Shown piece by piece: positions 22,630 through 34,747 of a stretch of DNA of 64,000 nucleotides (its first letter is position 1; each line of letters begins with the position of its first letter). The notes beneath the pieces were generated by a model. The model ran no database searches, was not told the DNA's origin, and saw only the letters and a list, made by a program, of their open reading frames with translations. The position numbers and the translations under genes were made by a program. Source of the stretch: Zizania palustris (Eukaryota; Streptophyta; Magnoliopsida; Poales; Poaceae); contig JAAALK010000283.1 in NCBI GenBank assembly GCA_019279435.1, positions 60,184,642-60,248,641 on the forward strand. Direction: 5' to 3'.

Positions 22630-24720
22630 ACAATATTTCAAGACTAGATATCTTTCGGCTCGATATAGTGGTTACCACGGTAATCGAATGGATACAAAAA
22701 AAATTGATCATAGCTTGCATTATCAATTTTGAATTCAAATTAGTTCGTGAAATGGTTTCAAATTCGGTTACCGTAGTATGCACTTTTTACCACTTGTTCG
22801 GTGCCGGGCTCGGTTACCACTGTATCGGTCAAATATTTTTTGAAAAAAAATAAAAAACAAAAAATCACAAAAAAAATACTTTTTGAGATAAATAGAAAAC
22901 TTACACTAACCAACAAAGTACAAATTATAAAATAACATGGTTAAATTGATAATTCAAGTATTTTTGACTTATCATTATTGGCTCAACCTGGTTATAAGCA
23001 ATGTTGTATGTGTTTATAGACATTAGTTGTAATCCATGTGAAAGAAGAATGTTTGCTTTCTACTCTTTCTAGTATTGTTCTGTTCAAGTTGCAATGTTCT
23101 ATCTTAATAAAATTAATGATTTTGCGAATTGTGTACATATCTAGAAGTAGTGTGAGCGCTTGATCAAGAAAAAATAATCAACATGTAGCACTTATCAAGC
23201 ATGAAATTTTATTTAATCAAACATGCATCATTAATCCAATAGCTGTGCACGACAGAGAATCAAACAAAAAACAAATGAAGAAAACTGAAATGTGTATTAT
23301 TTTTGCATTTTGAAATTTTGTCCGTTTCGCTCTATTCGTAATATTATGATAGTTCAATATTTTTAAAACTATTTTTTTCATAAATCACGTCAGCATACCA
23401 TTTTTGGATTTTTTATTTTTTTCATTTTAAATTTAGATTTTAAATAAAACTGGTTGGTTCGGTCGCTACCAATCGATATGCACGCAATGCGCAGATGGAT
23501 ACAAACCCAGCCTCACCACCCCCATCGCCGTTAAGAATAGAAATTTTGTTCTGGAGAGAGTTTAGTTTAGTACCACACCGCCAAATCACAAAGCAAACCA
23601 GCAAGTTAATTAGGGTCTGTTTGGTTTGGGAGCGAGGGTGGATAGGATGATCTCATCCATGAATTTAGGGATGGAATGATGCATTTGAGGTGTTTGGTTG
23701 GATGGATGGGATAAGACAATTTTTTGTTTGAATATTCCTCTCGTGTACCATCCCATCTACATTCGCCCTTCAACCAAACAACTGACTGGATGGAATAATC
23801 CTATCTCATACAGACCAAACACGCATACTGACCCCAACCGTCCCCCTCGCCGAGCCCGGTTGCGGGGTATCAGGGTGGTGTTGGATGCCAGCAAATGGAC
23901 GCTTGGGCTTGGGCTTTGGGCTTGCTTCTTGCGGCCCGCTCATTCCACAGATAATTGCCTGGTATATAATTGCGGGCCGCTGCTTCTCTGGCCCACTAAG
24001 ACCCACACGTGTCCTCTCTGGCAGACCACCATTCTTTTTGTCTAGTTAGTGCCAGCTTGAGATGTTTTTTACTCCACGCTACAAATTTTTCTAGTGCTAC
24101 GACCACAATACAAAATTCTAAAAAATATTATATAAATATATAAATAACATTATATTTTTTAAAAAACCAATATTTAAGTCCAAAAGTTGCAAAATAACAA
24201 TATAAACAGTTCAAAAGTTTTTTTACATAAATAAAATATTACCATACTCCTTCTTATGGCTACCGATATATGAATAAAATATATATAAAACTAAACTGAA
24301 TATATATATATATGTTATACGTATGCACGGTTCTTTATGTTTTTTTTATTTTTACTCCACGCTACAAAAATTTCTAATGCTAGACCTCGATACAAAATTT
24401 TCTTAAAATATTATATAAATATAGCAATAACATTATAAATTTTTTTAAAAATCAATATTTAAGTCCAAAAGTTGTAAAATAACAATATAAACAGTTCAAA
24501 ATATTTTACATAAATAGAATATTATAATACTACTTGTCATATGAATATAATATATATAAAAGTAAACCGAATATGTGTGTGTGTTATATACGTATGCACG
24601 GTTATTTATGTGTGAATTTTAGCTTTGGCTTTTCTTCTTCCATTGTTCTCTCCAGTGGGGGGCTAGGCGACCAAAACAAGTACAATATGAGATGTAACAG
24701 GGAAGCTAGGATTCTATTTG
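22630..24720. repeat. Unit A of a three-copy dispersed repeat
   Basis: Unit A shares with C (29512-30715) the GGTTACCAC/GGGCTCGGTTACC opening, the GACTTATCATTATTGGCTC block, the ACCACACCGCCAAATCAC block, the GCGGGCCGCTGCTTC...GGCCCACTAAGACCC block and the AT-rich tail. It shares the second half with B (27160-27770). In A the AT-rich tail is itself duplicated (about 24070-24310 and 24350-24580) and a MITE interrupts the middle. No ORF with a known domain. The GGCCCAC motifs resemble plant Site II promoter elements. Confidence 0.75.
23613..23826. mobile_element. hAT-type MITE inside repeat unit A
   Basis: Units B and C lack this segment. It is bounded by GGGTCTGTTTGGTT and CAGACCAAACAC, which are partial inverse complements, and has internal inverted GGATGGGAT/ATCCCATC motifs. 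Confidence 0.7.
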
Positions 24721-24815
24721 TCATATGAAATCCTGGTCTTGGTCATATCAAAACACGTTGGAACACTGCACTAAGCATTGTCCTTTGAAGAATAACAGCA
24801 AATTAAAGTGGTAAT

Positions 24816-24902
24816 TTAGCTTTGCTCGTCCTTCTCCCTCTCCTCTGCCGCTGCTGCAATTAGTTCATCAAATTTGTTTGTCTTCCCGAACAATATTTCA
24901 AT
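24816..24902 (-). pseudogene. Possible isolated terminal exon or captured gene fragment
   Basis: On the minus strand a pyrimidine-containing acceptor ending CTAATCAG precedes 28 codons ending in a TAA stop. The peptide is hydrophilic and helix-like (KTNKFDELIAAAAEEREKDEQ) with clear coding character. I could not place it in a family and found no convincing upstream exons between 24903 and 27150. It may be the tail of a dead gene or a transposon-captured exon. Confidence 0.35.
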
Positions 24903-25407
24903 CTGATTAGGATAATTATTAGCAGATGCTAATAGCCAGTACAATTTCAAGATGAAAAAACAGCAGAGGATGTATATACATTTATATGGAAAAAAGATGC
25001 GTATACATATACAGCTAAAAAAAGGTGCAGACACGTGGCAAGAGCATGGCCTCATATAAACACATGTTTGTGGAAGACATGACATGCAATGTAAGTGCAC
25101 ACAACTTCAGCATGCAAGAAGGTGCAAGCATAGAGCAAGAGCATGGCCTTCATTGCAACTTACAGCAATAAATTTCTATTGACCAATAGACAACCATGGC
25201 TAAGGGCATATACAACGGGGGTTTTCACGTTATCTACAAGATTGAAAATTTACAGAAATCCTTCTGATCATGGCTGGAGACGGCCTTGTCGTCGCTTGAT
25301 GAGACGACGGCAACAGGTGCGTGCTCCCACGCAGCAGGACCATGCAGCAGGAGACGTTAAAACAAAAGCAAAATATTTACAGCCTTTTTTGGTATTTTTT
25401 GTCAGCA
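24903..25407. other. Intergenic, no gene supported
   Basis: Mixed AT-rich sequence with near-repeats of AAGAGCATGGCCT (near 25040 and 25139) that recur in altered form near 26208. The 101-codon ORF at 25143 has no recognisable motif. Confidence 0.4.
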
Positions 25408-25728
25408 GCATTGGTTGCTTCTCCTGTTTTTTTATATTTATTTTTTAATATTAAACTTCATTTTTCTATATAATTAGTATTAAAAATAATATATATAAAA
25501 GAAACAAAACAATAAAATAGTGTGTGTATATATATATATATTATATTTTATGGATGTTTGCATGTACGCATTGGTTGCTTCTCATGTTTATTTTTTATAT
25601 TTCTTTTTTAATATCAAACTTCATTTTTCTAAATAATTGTTATTAAAAATAATATATATAAGGGAAACAAAACAATAAAACAGTGTGTATATATATATAT
25701 ATTATATTTTATAGATGTTTGCATGTTT
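25408..25728. repeat. 160-bp tandem duplication
   Basis: GCATTGGTTGCTTCTC begins at 25408 and 25568. Each copy contains AACTTCATTTTTCTA, a GTGTGTATATAT run and GATGTTTGCATG. Confidence 0.9.
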
Positions 25729-25927
25729 GCATTAAATAGTTTGCAGACAGTTAAATAGACAAACCATTATACAAGCTAGCTGTCTATTTAATTGGGGATA
25801 CTTCGTCCGTGGATTGTACATGACCTAAACTAATTGAGCGGTAGGAAGTACCTGATAGCGGAGCATAAAAGCCACACAACTGAATGGAATAATAGGAAGT
25901 ACTCCATTAAGTAGGAAGTAACTGATA

Positions 25928-26181
25928 CTCCCTCCGGTAAACAAAAACAAGTCGTTTTGGACATGATTTCACATATCAATGAGCAATTAATTATTATGTA
26001 CTTTCCATGTTTGCCCCTATTAAATATAGTGCAAGAGTAAACATAGCACGAAAAACAAGAAAGGAGTAGTACTACTTGAGGGGTATAGTTGTCCAAAATG
26101 CACAATAAAATGCAAAACGACTTGTTTTAGCAACCTTTTGATACAAGCCTAAAACGACTTGTTTTTGTGTACCGGAGTGAG
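25928..26181. mobile_element. Stowaway-type MITE
   Basis: The ends CTCCCTCCGGTAAACAAAAA and the inverse complement of TTTTTGTGTACCGGAGTGAG match. AACAAGTCGTTTTGG is also inverted, and TA flanks both sides. Confidence 0.88.
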
Positions 26182-27159
26182 TAGTGCATAACAGGTGCAG
26201 GCGAAGAGCAAGAGTATGGTCTATCTTAAAACATAAATTTATGTTAATTAATTGATGGCCATGCTCAAAGACATGTACTGCTCATGTTTTGTAATGTAAC
26301 CTTATTCTAGTTTCAAAGCCCTCTTGCTCATCAGCTGATTTTCAAGCACTTTTTGGTCAACAAGGATGCAAAAAGTCAAAGAAGATAACTACAGGCTACA
26401 GGCGGATGCAAAAAGGATGAACAATTTATTAGCACAGTACTCCGTTCTACCGAAACTGCATATGAATCAGGAAGTTCTGACTGCACAGCGTATTTACCGA
26501 GAGTTGTAGCATGTATAACGGTAGCTTTTGAGTTATCTTTAAGCTAAATATTTTGTAAAAAACCTCCAATTTTATAACGATAAATGATAAAAAAAATACA
26601 AATCGTTTCTTGGTGAAGAGACAACAAAAATTCATGTTTCTATGCATATTTAAGTATCTATGAGTCATAATTATATATAAATATTAAATATTTATTAAAC
26701 AATTAAATAGACAGCTACTGTAAGTCAATAATCTACAGATAATAGTTGTCTATACCGTTTTACCTGCTCTTACTTCACTTGAATTTCTGGGAATGAGAAA
26801 GATATATCGCTGCTTCAAGTGTACGTGTCGAATTTGTGTCACCCCACAGTCAAAATAATCCATGAAAAATTCCAGTTTGCGTAGCGACTCTGCATATATA
26901 CATACATACATACATACACACACGTGGGTCTACGTGCGTTAGTCCGTCGGAAAGAAAGAAAAAAAAGTTGTGAAGCAAACTACGCGTGCAAACCGGGTTC
27001 TGAAATATAAACATGAAACTGATGGTTCAAATCGGGAAAGCTGGCTGCCTTCTGCTTCGGGTGCAGATGAATTATGGATATGGAGCCGTCGCCGGCCGGT
27101 GGAGGCTGCTTACGGCGATGATGCCGTAGCGGAGTCGGAGGAAGACGCCGAGACGAGAG
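26182..27159. other. Intergenic, no gene supported
   Basis: AT-rich. Contains a short TACA microsatellite near 26892-26920. ORFs near 26970-27227 are open on both strands in GC-rich sequence and lack a domain. Confidence 0.45.
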
Positions 27160-27770
27160 ATAACACAACAGACGGGAGTAGCACAGAAATCACACAGACA
27201 CGGTTAAGAATAGAATTTAAACCCTGAAACGGTTCTATCTGGATCGAGTGTTTAGTTTAGTACCACACCTCCAAATCACGGAGCAAAGCAGCTCGTTAAA
27301 AACCCAGCCTCACCATCCCCCTCGCCGAGCCTGGTAGCGTGGGCTTCTCACCCGAGCGGGGGCAATAAGGTGGTGTTGGATGCCGGCAAATCGACGCTTG
27401 GGCTTGGGCCTGCGGCTTGCTCCCGCGGCCCGTTCATTCCACAGATAATTGCCTCTTGTATAATTGCGGGCCGCTGCTTCCCGGGCCCACTAAGACCCAC
27501 ACGCGCCCTCTCTGGCAGACCACCATTCTTTTTGCCTAGTCTAGTGCGGCTTGATTTTTTTTTAAAAAAAATTTACCTCCACAATATTTTATAATGCTAC
27601 GGGTCTCAATACAAACAAAATTTTCTTAATATATTATATAAATATAGAAATTGTATCTTATAACATTGTAATTTTTTAAGGACAATATTTAGGTCCAAAA
27701 GTTCAAGATAACAATATAAATAGTTATGCACGGTTATTCATGTGTGAATTTTAGCGTGCTATCAAAAGCA
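27160..27770. repeat. Unit B of the three-copy dispersed repeat
   Basis: Matches the second half of units A and C: the ACCACACCTCCAAATCACGG block, GCCTCACC...CTCGCCGAGCCTGG, the GCGGGCCGCTGCTTC...GGGCCCACTAAGACCC block and the AT-rich tail, ending in GCACGGTTATTCATGTGTG as in A. Confidence 0.75.
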
Positions 27771-28711
27771 TCTTCAATGAACTTCTCGTCCACGCGTCTA
27801 AACATATGGCTATTGGTAGTTAAAATATATTTATAAAATATAGATGAATTCGAATAATACTAGATAGCAACTAGAAAGACATATTTAAGAAGTATACGAT
27901 GAATATGCAATATAGCTTATGTCATATAAAATAATGAATCGAAATTTATAGAAAAATCATATTCATGTTTTTCAGTCCATTCTTAGTTTTTTATCCACTA
28001 AATTAAAAGATTTTTTTTAAAAACAAGATATGACACTCGATGGAAAATTTAAAAATTAAAATTAAGTATAAAATATACGAGAAATGTCATGGTGTTGTCA
28101 TATGATTAAAAAATAAAAATATTTTGAGAAAATCATCATGTATGATGCTAAGAAAGGGAGAGATTCCACGAGAACGAATTATGATTTAAAATTATTAAAA
28201 GAATAATGTGTTGGATTTAAAAGAAAATCAATAGTTAAATCTTTGTCTCAATTTAAAACTTTTTCTACGATCAAAATGTAATATAGCTTATCTCATGTGA
28301 AAATTTAGTATTTTCTTGTTCAATTTACTATTTTTAATTCATTAAGTATGTTTCTAGGATTTAAATTGAAATAGGTGAAATTTGAATAGTAAGTTTTTGA
28401 AATAATGAGCCACAATTTATAGAAAAATCATATTTATGTTTTGAGTCTATTTTTAGTTCTTATTTATATTTTTATTATTATTCTCTTTCTTTAGTTCTTT
28501 ATTTTTTCTCTTTATTCTACCTTTCCTTCTTCCCCCTTCTTCTTTTCCTTTCATTGTTCTCTTTTCAATTTATATATTTTTTGAATTCTAAAATATTTCA
28601 AAATATATCATTTATTTTTAAAATCCGTATTTTTAAATCTTAAAAATCCTCATAATTCTATTTTCCCTCCAATCCTTTTTCTTCTCTTTTATTCCCTTGC
28701 CTTCACCCTTT
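27771..28711. other. AT-rich intergenic DNA with an internal diverged direct repeat
   Basis: ATTTATAGAAAAATCATATT recurs near 27940 and 28415 with similar flanks, a spacing of about 470 bp. A pyrimidine-rich tract lies at 28480-28560. No gene. Confidence 0.5.
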
Positions 28712-28718
28712 CCTCTTT

Positions 28719-29177
28719 GGGAGAATCGTTTGTTTGCCATAAAGTTCGTTGTCATGTTCCGGAATGCCACAAAGTTGATAACGTTTATAATTTTGCCATA
28801 AAATTTGCTGATTTATTTGCCCTTTTGTTATTTTCTCATTTATACTTATTTTTCCTTTTTCTTTTCTATTTTATAAAACTAAATCGCTCTCGCAAAGAGG
28901 CACGTTGTAGCCACATGCAAAGATTATTGCCGATCTGTTGCACCTCTACGTCATTGCCGTCGCCAGGAGCCAATCCATGCCACCGTCATGGTAATACCAT
29001 GGCAACCACACAATTCAGTTTTGTAAATAGAACAGAAAAAACAAAAAGGAGTAAAATGAGAAAAATAGCAAAAAAACAAATAAATCAGCAAACTTTATTG
29101 TAAAATTACAAATAACATCAACGTTCTGGCATTCGGGAACATGACAATGAACTCTGTGATAAACGAGCAATTCTCCC
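28719..29177. mobile_element. MULE-type or foldback MITE with long terminal inverted repeats
   Basis: Arms of about 120-150 bp are inverted: GGGAGAATCG...CATGTTCCGGAATGCC on the left against GGCATTCGGGAACATG...ATTCTCCC on the right, including AAATAAATCAGCAAA. CTCTTT lies outside both ends and may be part of a 7-9 bp target duplication. The short GC-richer core (about 28890-29020) is not recognisable. Confidence 0.85.
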
Positions 29178-29511
29178 CTCTTTCTCCTGCACTTCCCTCT
29201 TCCCTTATTTCTCCTACGTTGTGTGCTAACGGGCACAAGTGGTGCACCTGGGTTGGCGCGCGATCAACGGGGCCATTGGCGGTGTGGCACAGCGGCTCGT
29301 CAGCAAGAGTGGGGCAGACGGCCATAGCTGGGGCTAGGCAACGTAGGCTCGTCGGCAAGAGTGGGGCAGACGGCCATAGCTGGGGCTAGGCAACGTAGGC
29401 AGAACAACAGCTGAGGGGTCAGGCCGATGTTGGTTGTGGCCATGGCAGGCCGAGCCCGGCGGCGTCCAGGCACGGGAGAGAGCGCGCTAACGTCTAGGGC
29501 TACACGCTAAT
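29178..29511. other. GC-richer intergenic stretch with a 52-bp tandem repeat
   Basis: GCAAGAGTGGGGCAGACGGC occurs at 29303 and 29355, two near-identical 52-bp units. No gene recognised. Confidence 0.7.
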
Positions 29512-30715
29512 GTGCCCGTGGTATGCACTTCGGTTACCACTTATTTGGTACCGGGCTCAGTTACCGCGGTATAATCATACATTTTTTAACAAAATATAAA
29601 TTATAAAATAATATGGTTAATTAACAATTCAAGTATTTTTGACTTATCATTATTGGCTCTATTGGTTATAAGCAGTGTTGACGATAGTTGTAAGCCACGT
29701 GAAACAAGAATATTTGTTTTATATCCTTCTCAGCATTCTTCCGTTCAAATTGCATTGGTCTATCTTAAAAAGTTGATACATACCTAGAAGTAGTGTGAGT
29801 GCTTGTTGACTTTGAACAAATAATCCACGTGCAACAGTCATCAAGCACGAAAAATTATTTAACCAAACGTAAGCTGCATACAAAGAATCAAACAGTAACA
29901 AATAAATAAATAAGATTGAAAAGTGTAATATTTTTGCATTTTGCATTTTTATCCATTTTACTCTATTCGTAACTTTATGACAATTTAATGTTTTTAAAAC
30001 TATTTTTATCATAAATCATATTAAAAGTGCAATATTTTTTTCATTTTTTTTAAAATTTAAATGAAACCGGGTTGCTACTGCTACAGATTGCTGCATGTAG
30101 TTGGACGTTGAATAATCAACGCTCAATCCACTAAATATGCATGCGATGCAGATAGCACAGAAATCAGTTAAGAATAGAGTTTGAACCCTAAAACGATTTT
30201 GGCTGGAGAGAGTGTTTAGTTTAGTCCCACACCGCCAAATCACGGAGCAAACCAGCGAGTTAAAAACCCAGCCTCACCAATCAGCAACCATCCCTCTCGC
30301 CGAGCCTGGTAGCGCGGGCTTGGGTTAAAGTTCATTGCAGGGTTAAAGTTGCGGGCCGCTGCTTCCCTGGCCCACTAAGACCCACACGCGCCCTCTCTGG
30401 CAGACCATCATTCTTTTTCGCCTAGTTGCGGCTTCAGTTTTTTTTAAAAAAAATTTTTACCTCCAGACTACAATATTTTATGATGCTACGGCCTCAATTC
30501 AAAAATTTCTTAATATATTATATAAATATAGCAATAACATTATAAATTTTAAAAAATAAATATTTATGTCCAAAGTTGAAAAATAACAATATAAATAGTT
30601 CAAATGAAAAATAACAATATTTATGTTACATAAATAGAATATTATAATACTGCTTCTTATGGCTACCGATACATGAAGCAAATATACATAGAAAGAAACT
30701 GAATATATATATATA
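29512..30715. repeat. Unit C of the three-copy dispersed repeat
   Basis: Aligns with A from the GGTTACCAC opening to the AT-rich tail and with B over its second half. C lacks the MITE present in A. Confidence 0.75.
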
Positions 30716-30719
30716 TATA

Positions 30720-30975
30720 TATCAAATGTTAATTAGATGTATTAAACATAGGTTAATTTTATAACCAAATACATAAATGATGACTAATTTGTGATGGCTA
30801 ATTTGTGAGACAGAATCTATTAAACCTAAATATGGTGTTGTAGTAAATATGTGCTAATGATGAATTAATTAAGCTTAATAAATTTGTCTCGTGAATTAGC
30901 CTTCATTTATTTACTTAGTTTCATAGTTAATATATATTTAATATTTCTAATTAACACTCAAACATATAGTGTGAC
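30720..30975. mobile_element. MITE family M1 copy 2 (degenerate)
   Basis: Shares GCTTAATAAATTTGTCTCGTGAATTAG and the ACTCAAACATATAGTGTGACG end with the other M1 copies. Confidence 0.6.
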
Positions 30976-31094
30976 GAGGACGGGAAACTAAGAGTCGCCA
31001 GCCACATAACATAAGCTACGGGTGAACCAAGGATAGCATAATTTCCTCTTGGTTTCAAAGCCCTCTTGCTTATCAGCTGATTTTCAAGTACGGT

Positions 31095-31285
31095 GTCTGG
31101 TTCCTTTAGTCTAAATCCTATCACATCAAATATTTGAGTGATAATTAGAAGTATTAAACATAAGTTAATTATATACTAAGTACATAAATGAGTAATAATT
31201 CGTGAAACAAATTTATTAAATATAATTAATCTATCATTACCACGTATTTAACGTATCCCCACATTGACAAATCATGGATTAATTG
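31095..31285. mobile_element. MITE family M1 copy 3 (truncated)
   Basis: Starts GTCTGGTTCCTTTAGTCTAAATC and matches M1 to CATGGATTAATTGGGCTT, then breaks off into unrelated GC-richer DNA. Confidence 0.55.
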
Positions 31286-33787
31286 GGCTTGCGGTCGAGG
31301 TGAGGCGCAGCCGCCGTCGGTTTGATGGGAGACCGTCCTTGTGTTAGCTGACGCCGCGCCGAAGGTGGGAGAGGAACGAGGAATTGACTATTGGTGAATG
31401 GAACTCGGCTTCGAACGACCAGACCAGCTACCCTTCTCCAGGTCGAGAATTTTGGCATACTCTATTAGTTCGTTTGCGAAACGAACCAAACTCGAGCTGG
31501 CTTATCAGCACTCACGAGCTCATTCCAACAGATAATGTTGATCTAGAGTTGTAATTGATTCTGGGCCACGTGTATAGAATCATTATTCTACACCAACCAC
31601 AGAAGTACTACTTTTAGTAGTAGATTTTCTCAGTAAAATAGTAATTGAGTACAATTTTTTCTCAATAATAGATTTTAAGTAGAATAACTATTTTACACAC
31701 GTGGTGTAGAATAACATATATATATACATTGACATGGAGTTAAATAATGTTAGACCCAAAATGTTTTAATCCATCATATCCGTTCATTTTTAAATGAAGT
31801 AGTTTATTTTTATCACAACATTTTGTCGGTTGTCTTATTCAAAAATTTTATGCAAATATGTAAAAAAAGTTATGCTTGAAGTAGCTTTAATAATAAAATA
31901 AATTACAACAAAATAAATGATATTTCAAAAAGAATTTTGAATAAGACAAATGGTCAAATATTAAGATAAAAATCAGCAATATCATAAAAAAATGAATAGA
32001 GTTAGTATATTTCTAGCATACGACTTGTTTGTTTCAGCTACTACCAACTGCTACGATTATTTCTAGAATATAAAACTAAACAAATAATCTAGATTATAGA
32101 CCTCAATTATGAGAATTATAGACCTAAATAGTGTAGCATTGAGGAATAAAACTCATCGTTTGAATTTTAATTTGAAACAAAACGGTTGGATAGAACCAAG
32201 TTTACTTAGGCTTACAGCTAAAGCATGTGATTGATGAATTCTAGCACATCAGTCTACTTACACTTAGAAAGTGTTGGAGGGGTTTGGTTTTGAAAAGTCA
32301 TTTCTATCCAAAATCCCCATAAATAGAAGGTCATTGCAAGGAGACCATAAATCTAAATAGAACTAGAGAAGAGGGGAAGAAATTTTCAGACCGGAATTTC
32401 CGTACTTAAGTAGGTATGCTAATGTACCTGGCCTACTGCATTAGGCTGGACATTACGTTTGTTGTAAACTTACTTGCATATCAACACCCTCCACTATTAT
32501 ACATGAAGATAATATAATTTGTGTTGCACAAATACAATCAAAAATATGTGAAAGAGCAATTTGATGAAGCTCATAAACCTCAAGTTCTTTTATGCTCATG
32601 AATTGCATAAAACAGATGAACTGAAGGTGATACACACCAAGTCATGTGAAAATCTCGTAGATTATTCACTAGATCTCTCCCAACATATAGTTTTGAAAGA
32701 CATGTTCATAGAATTGGGGTTGTTAGACTTAAAGACTTGTGCATTTCATAGGGAGAAACTTCACATAACACTGACAATAAGAATTGAATCTTAATCAAGC
32801 AGACTAAGTATCCAACTTGATCTTGAAGATCTTATGAAATATTTGAGTGAATTGTACTCTTTTTCCTTGAATAAGTTTTCCTAAAGTTTCTCATATTAAG
32901 GTTTTTAATAAGGCAATTCGTACAACCAAAACACGCGCTATGTACTCTTTCTCTTAATTTTTCCACTGGGTTTTTTGGGAGTTTTAACGAGGCATATGCA
33001 CGTCGTGTAAGAATGCCCAAGGGGAAGTGTTAAAGATACCGTTATTATCTCGATCCCTTAAAAATAGGTAAGTCCATTGAACATACTTATTTCTAGAGAT
33101 TTTTGCTCTATAAATAGAGGGATCCTCTCCTCGTTGTAGGCTATTGAATGAGTAATAAAGAAGTTTGACTTTTTCCCTACACATTGTATCTTGCTCGTTG
33201 TCGAAAACACTCTACTGTACATGCAAGCATGTTTCTCAACACCGTTTAATCATAGTTTTTCGTTTTATTTGAAGTTGGTGTAGCCTTTTTCATAGGAGAG
33301 CATACACACAAAACGGGACCACGTCGATCCGTCGGATGCTGCGTGTTGGGCGCTGTTCCGCGGTGGACCGTACGATCGAGCCGTGCGCTCTATGCCAGTT
33401 CGCGCGCGTCTCTTTCCCCATGTCTCCACCCTCCTCCCACTCTTTCTCCCGGGTTTCAAAATTTTCAACATCAAATTCGGACGAACTTTCGCTTGAAATC
33501 CGACAACGTTCAACTCCCGATGCACGACTACATTTACCTCGTTCCCGACTTTCAAACCCCGGCCCCCACATATATATGGTTTTCGATATAGGGATTCTAC
33601 GTTCCCTTAAAATGTATTAATAGATATTATAATTTCATTGTTAATTTTAATCTTTTAAGAACCGTAAATTTTTTCTTTGTATCTTTTGACTAGGTTGTCC
33701 GTACTTCGTTCTGCTAGAACATTTTATGGAATAACGCTAGCTATCTCAGTGTTGAAAAAAACAAACAAGGATTGTCAAATTATAATG
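31286..33787. other. Intergenic DNA with LTR-like and palindromic remnants, no gene supported
   Basis: 31570-31715 is a small palindromic element (ATTATTCTACACC left, GTGTAGAATAACAT right). 33060-33240 has TATAAATA at 33109-33116 and a leader that looks like an LTR U5 region. 33300-33570 is a GC-rich island with open frames on both strands and no domain; I treat it as transposon debris. The rest is AT-rich. Confidence 0.45.
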
Positions 33788-33981
33788 CCTCCTTCCCATA
33801 ATATAATGTGCCTATAATTTTTTTACAGATATTAAGACGCTTGTAATATGAATTGTATGGCCTTGTAATATGAGATACATGGCCTCTTGCATGTATCAAC
33901 CTCTTACAAAAACTCTTCAAAAATCAATCACCATTTATTACTCGTGTTTAATAGCTAAATACACCTTATATTATGGGAATT
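33788..33981. mobile_element. Degenerate Stowaway-like MITE
   Basis: TTCCCATAATATAATGTG at the left and CACCTTATATTATGGGAA at the right are inverse complements with one or two changes. Confidence 0.65.
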
Positions 33982-34012
33982 AGATCAAAAAATTATAGGC
34001 CTCATACTATAA

Positions 34013-34390
34013 GGTGTCGTTTGGTTCAGAGATAAAGTGAGATGAGAAGGTTTTGTCTCAATTTTTTGGATGGGATCGCCTCATCTCGTGTTTGGTTACG
34101 AGGGATATGGATGTTCTAGTTTTATATTTGATTGGTGGGTTGAGAGAAATGAGACTCTGTCTCAGAACCTCAGTCCCGCATCGAAACATCTTCGACCCGT
34201 TTTAAAATCTCTGACTCATCCCTAAAACCTCTATATCGGAATCTCCAGTCCACCATGAAACCTCTAGCCCGATCTCGGAGCCTCCGAGTATGAGGTGGAA
34301 CGAGTTCGTTCCTCTATTTTTAGGGAACAAACACCGTACAAAATGAAACTATTATGTCTCATTCTACCTCATTCCTCGAACCAAACGCCA
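34013..34390. mobile_element. hAT-type MITE
   Basis: The ends GGTGTCGTTTGGTTC and GAACCAAACGCC are inverted, with internal AGATGAGAAGG/CATTCTACCTCAT-type symmetry. The 67-codon ORF at its right end is not supported. Confidence 0.68.
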
Positions 34391-34706
34391 ATCCTAAGGA
34401 ACGAGTAGGAATTAGCGTGATGGCCATTAGTCACTTGGTTCATAGGAGGCACAGCACATTCGTGACCCCATTAAATATGTCGCGTACCAGGTCCAAAAAC
34501 TGGTTTGCCTTGGCCCTGCATTCAATTCAATCCAACACGTCCGGCGTGCGGTTGTGAGCCCTATTTATCGACAGCGTGGATCTATAGGATTTACATGACG
34601 GGTAGAAATTAAACTGACTATAAACCACATATATAATATATTAAAAACTGGCTTGATAACGAGAATAAACTAAATTAATGAAGATTTTAATCCAATTAAA
34701 ACACAC

Positions 34707-34707
<1 letters not shown>

Positions 34708-34744
<37 letters not shown>
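34708..34744. repeat. (TA)n microsatellite
   Basis: An uninterrupted TA run of about 35 bp. Confidence 0.95.

Positions 34745-34747
<3 letters not shown>

Noticed and set aside
27480..27545. Helitron 3' end suggested by CTAG after a GC-rich possible hairpin in units A, B and C
   Set aside because: Similarity between the three units continues well past the CTAG, so it is not an element boundary.
33265..33620. Possible gene in the GC-rich island at 33.3-33.6 kb
   Set aside because: Open frames on both strands, no motif, no splice structure, and LTR-like sequence alongside.
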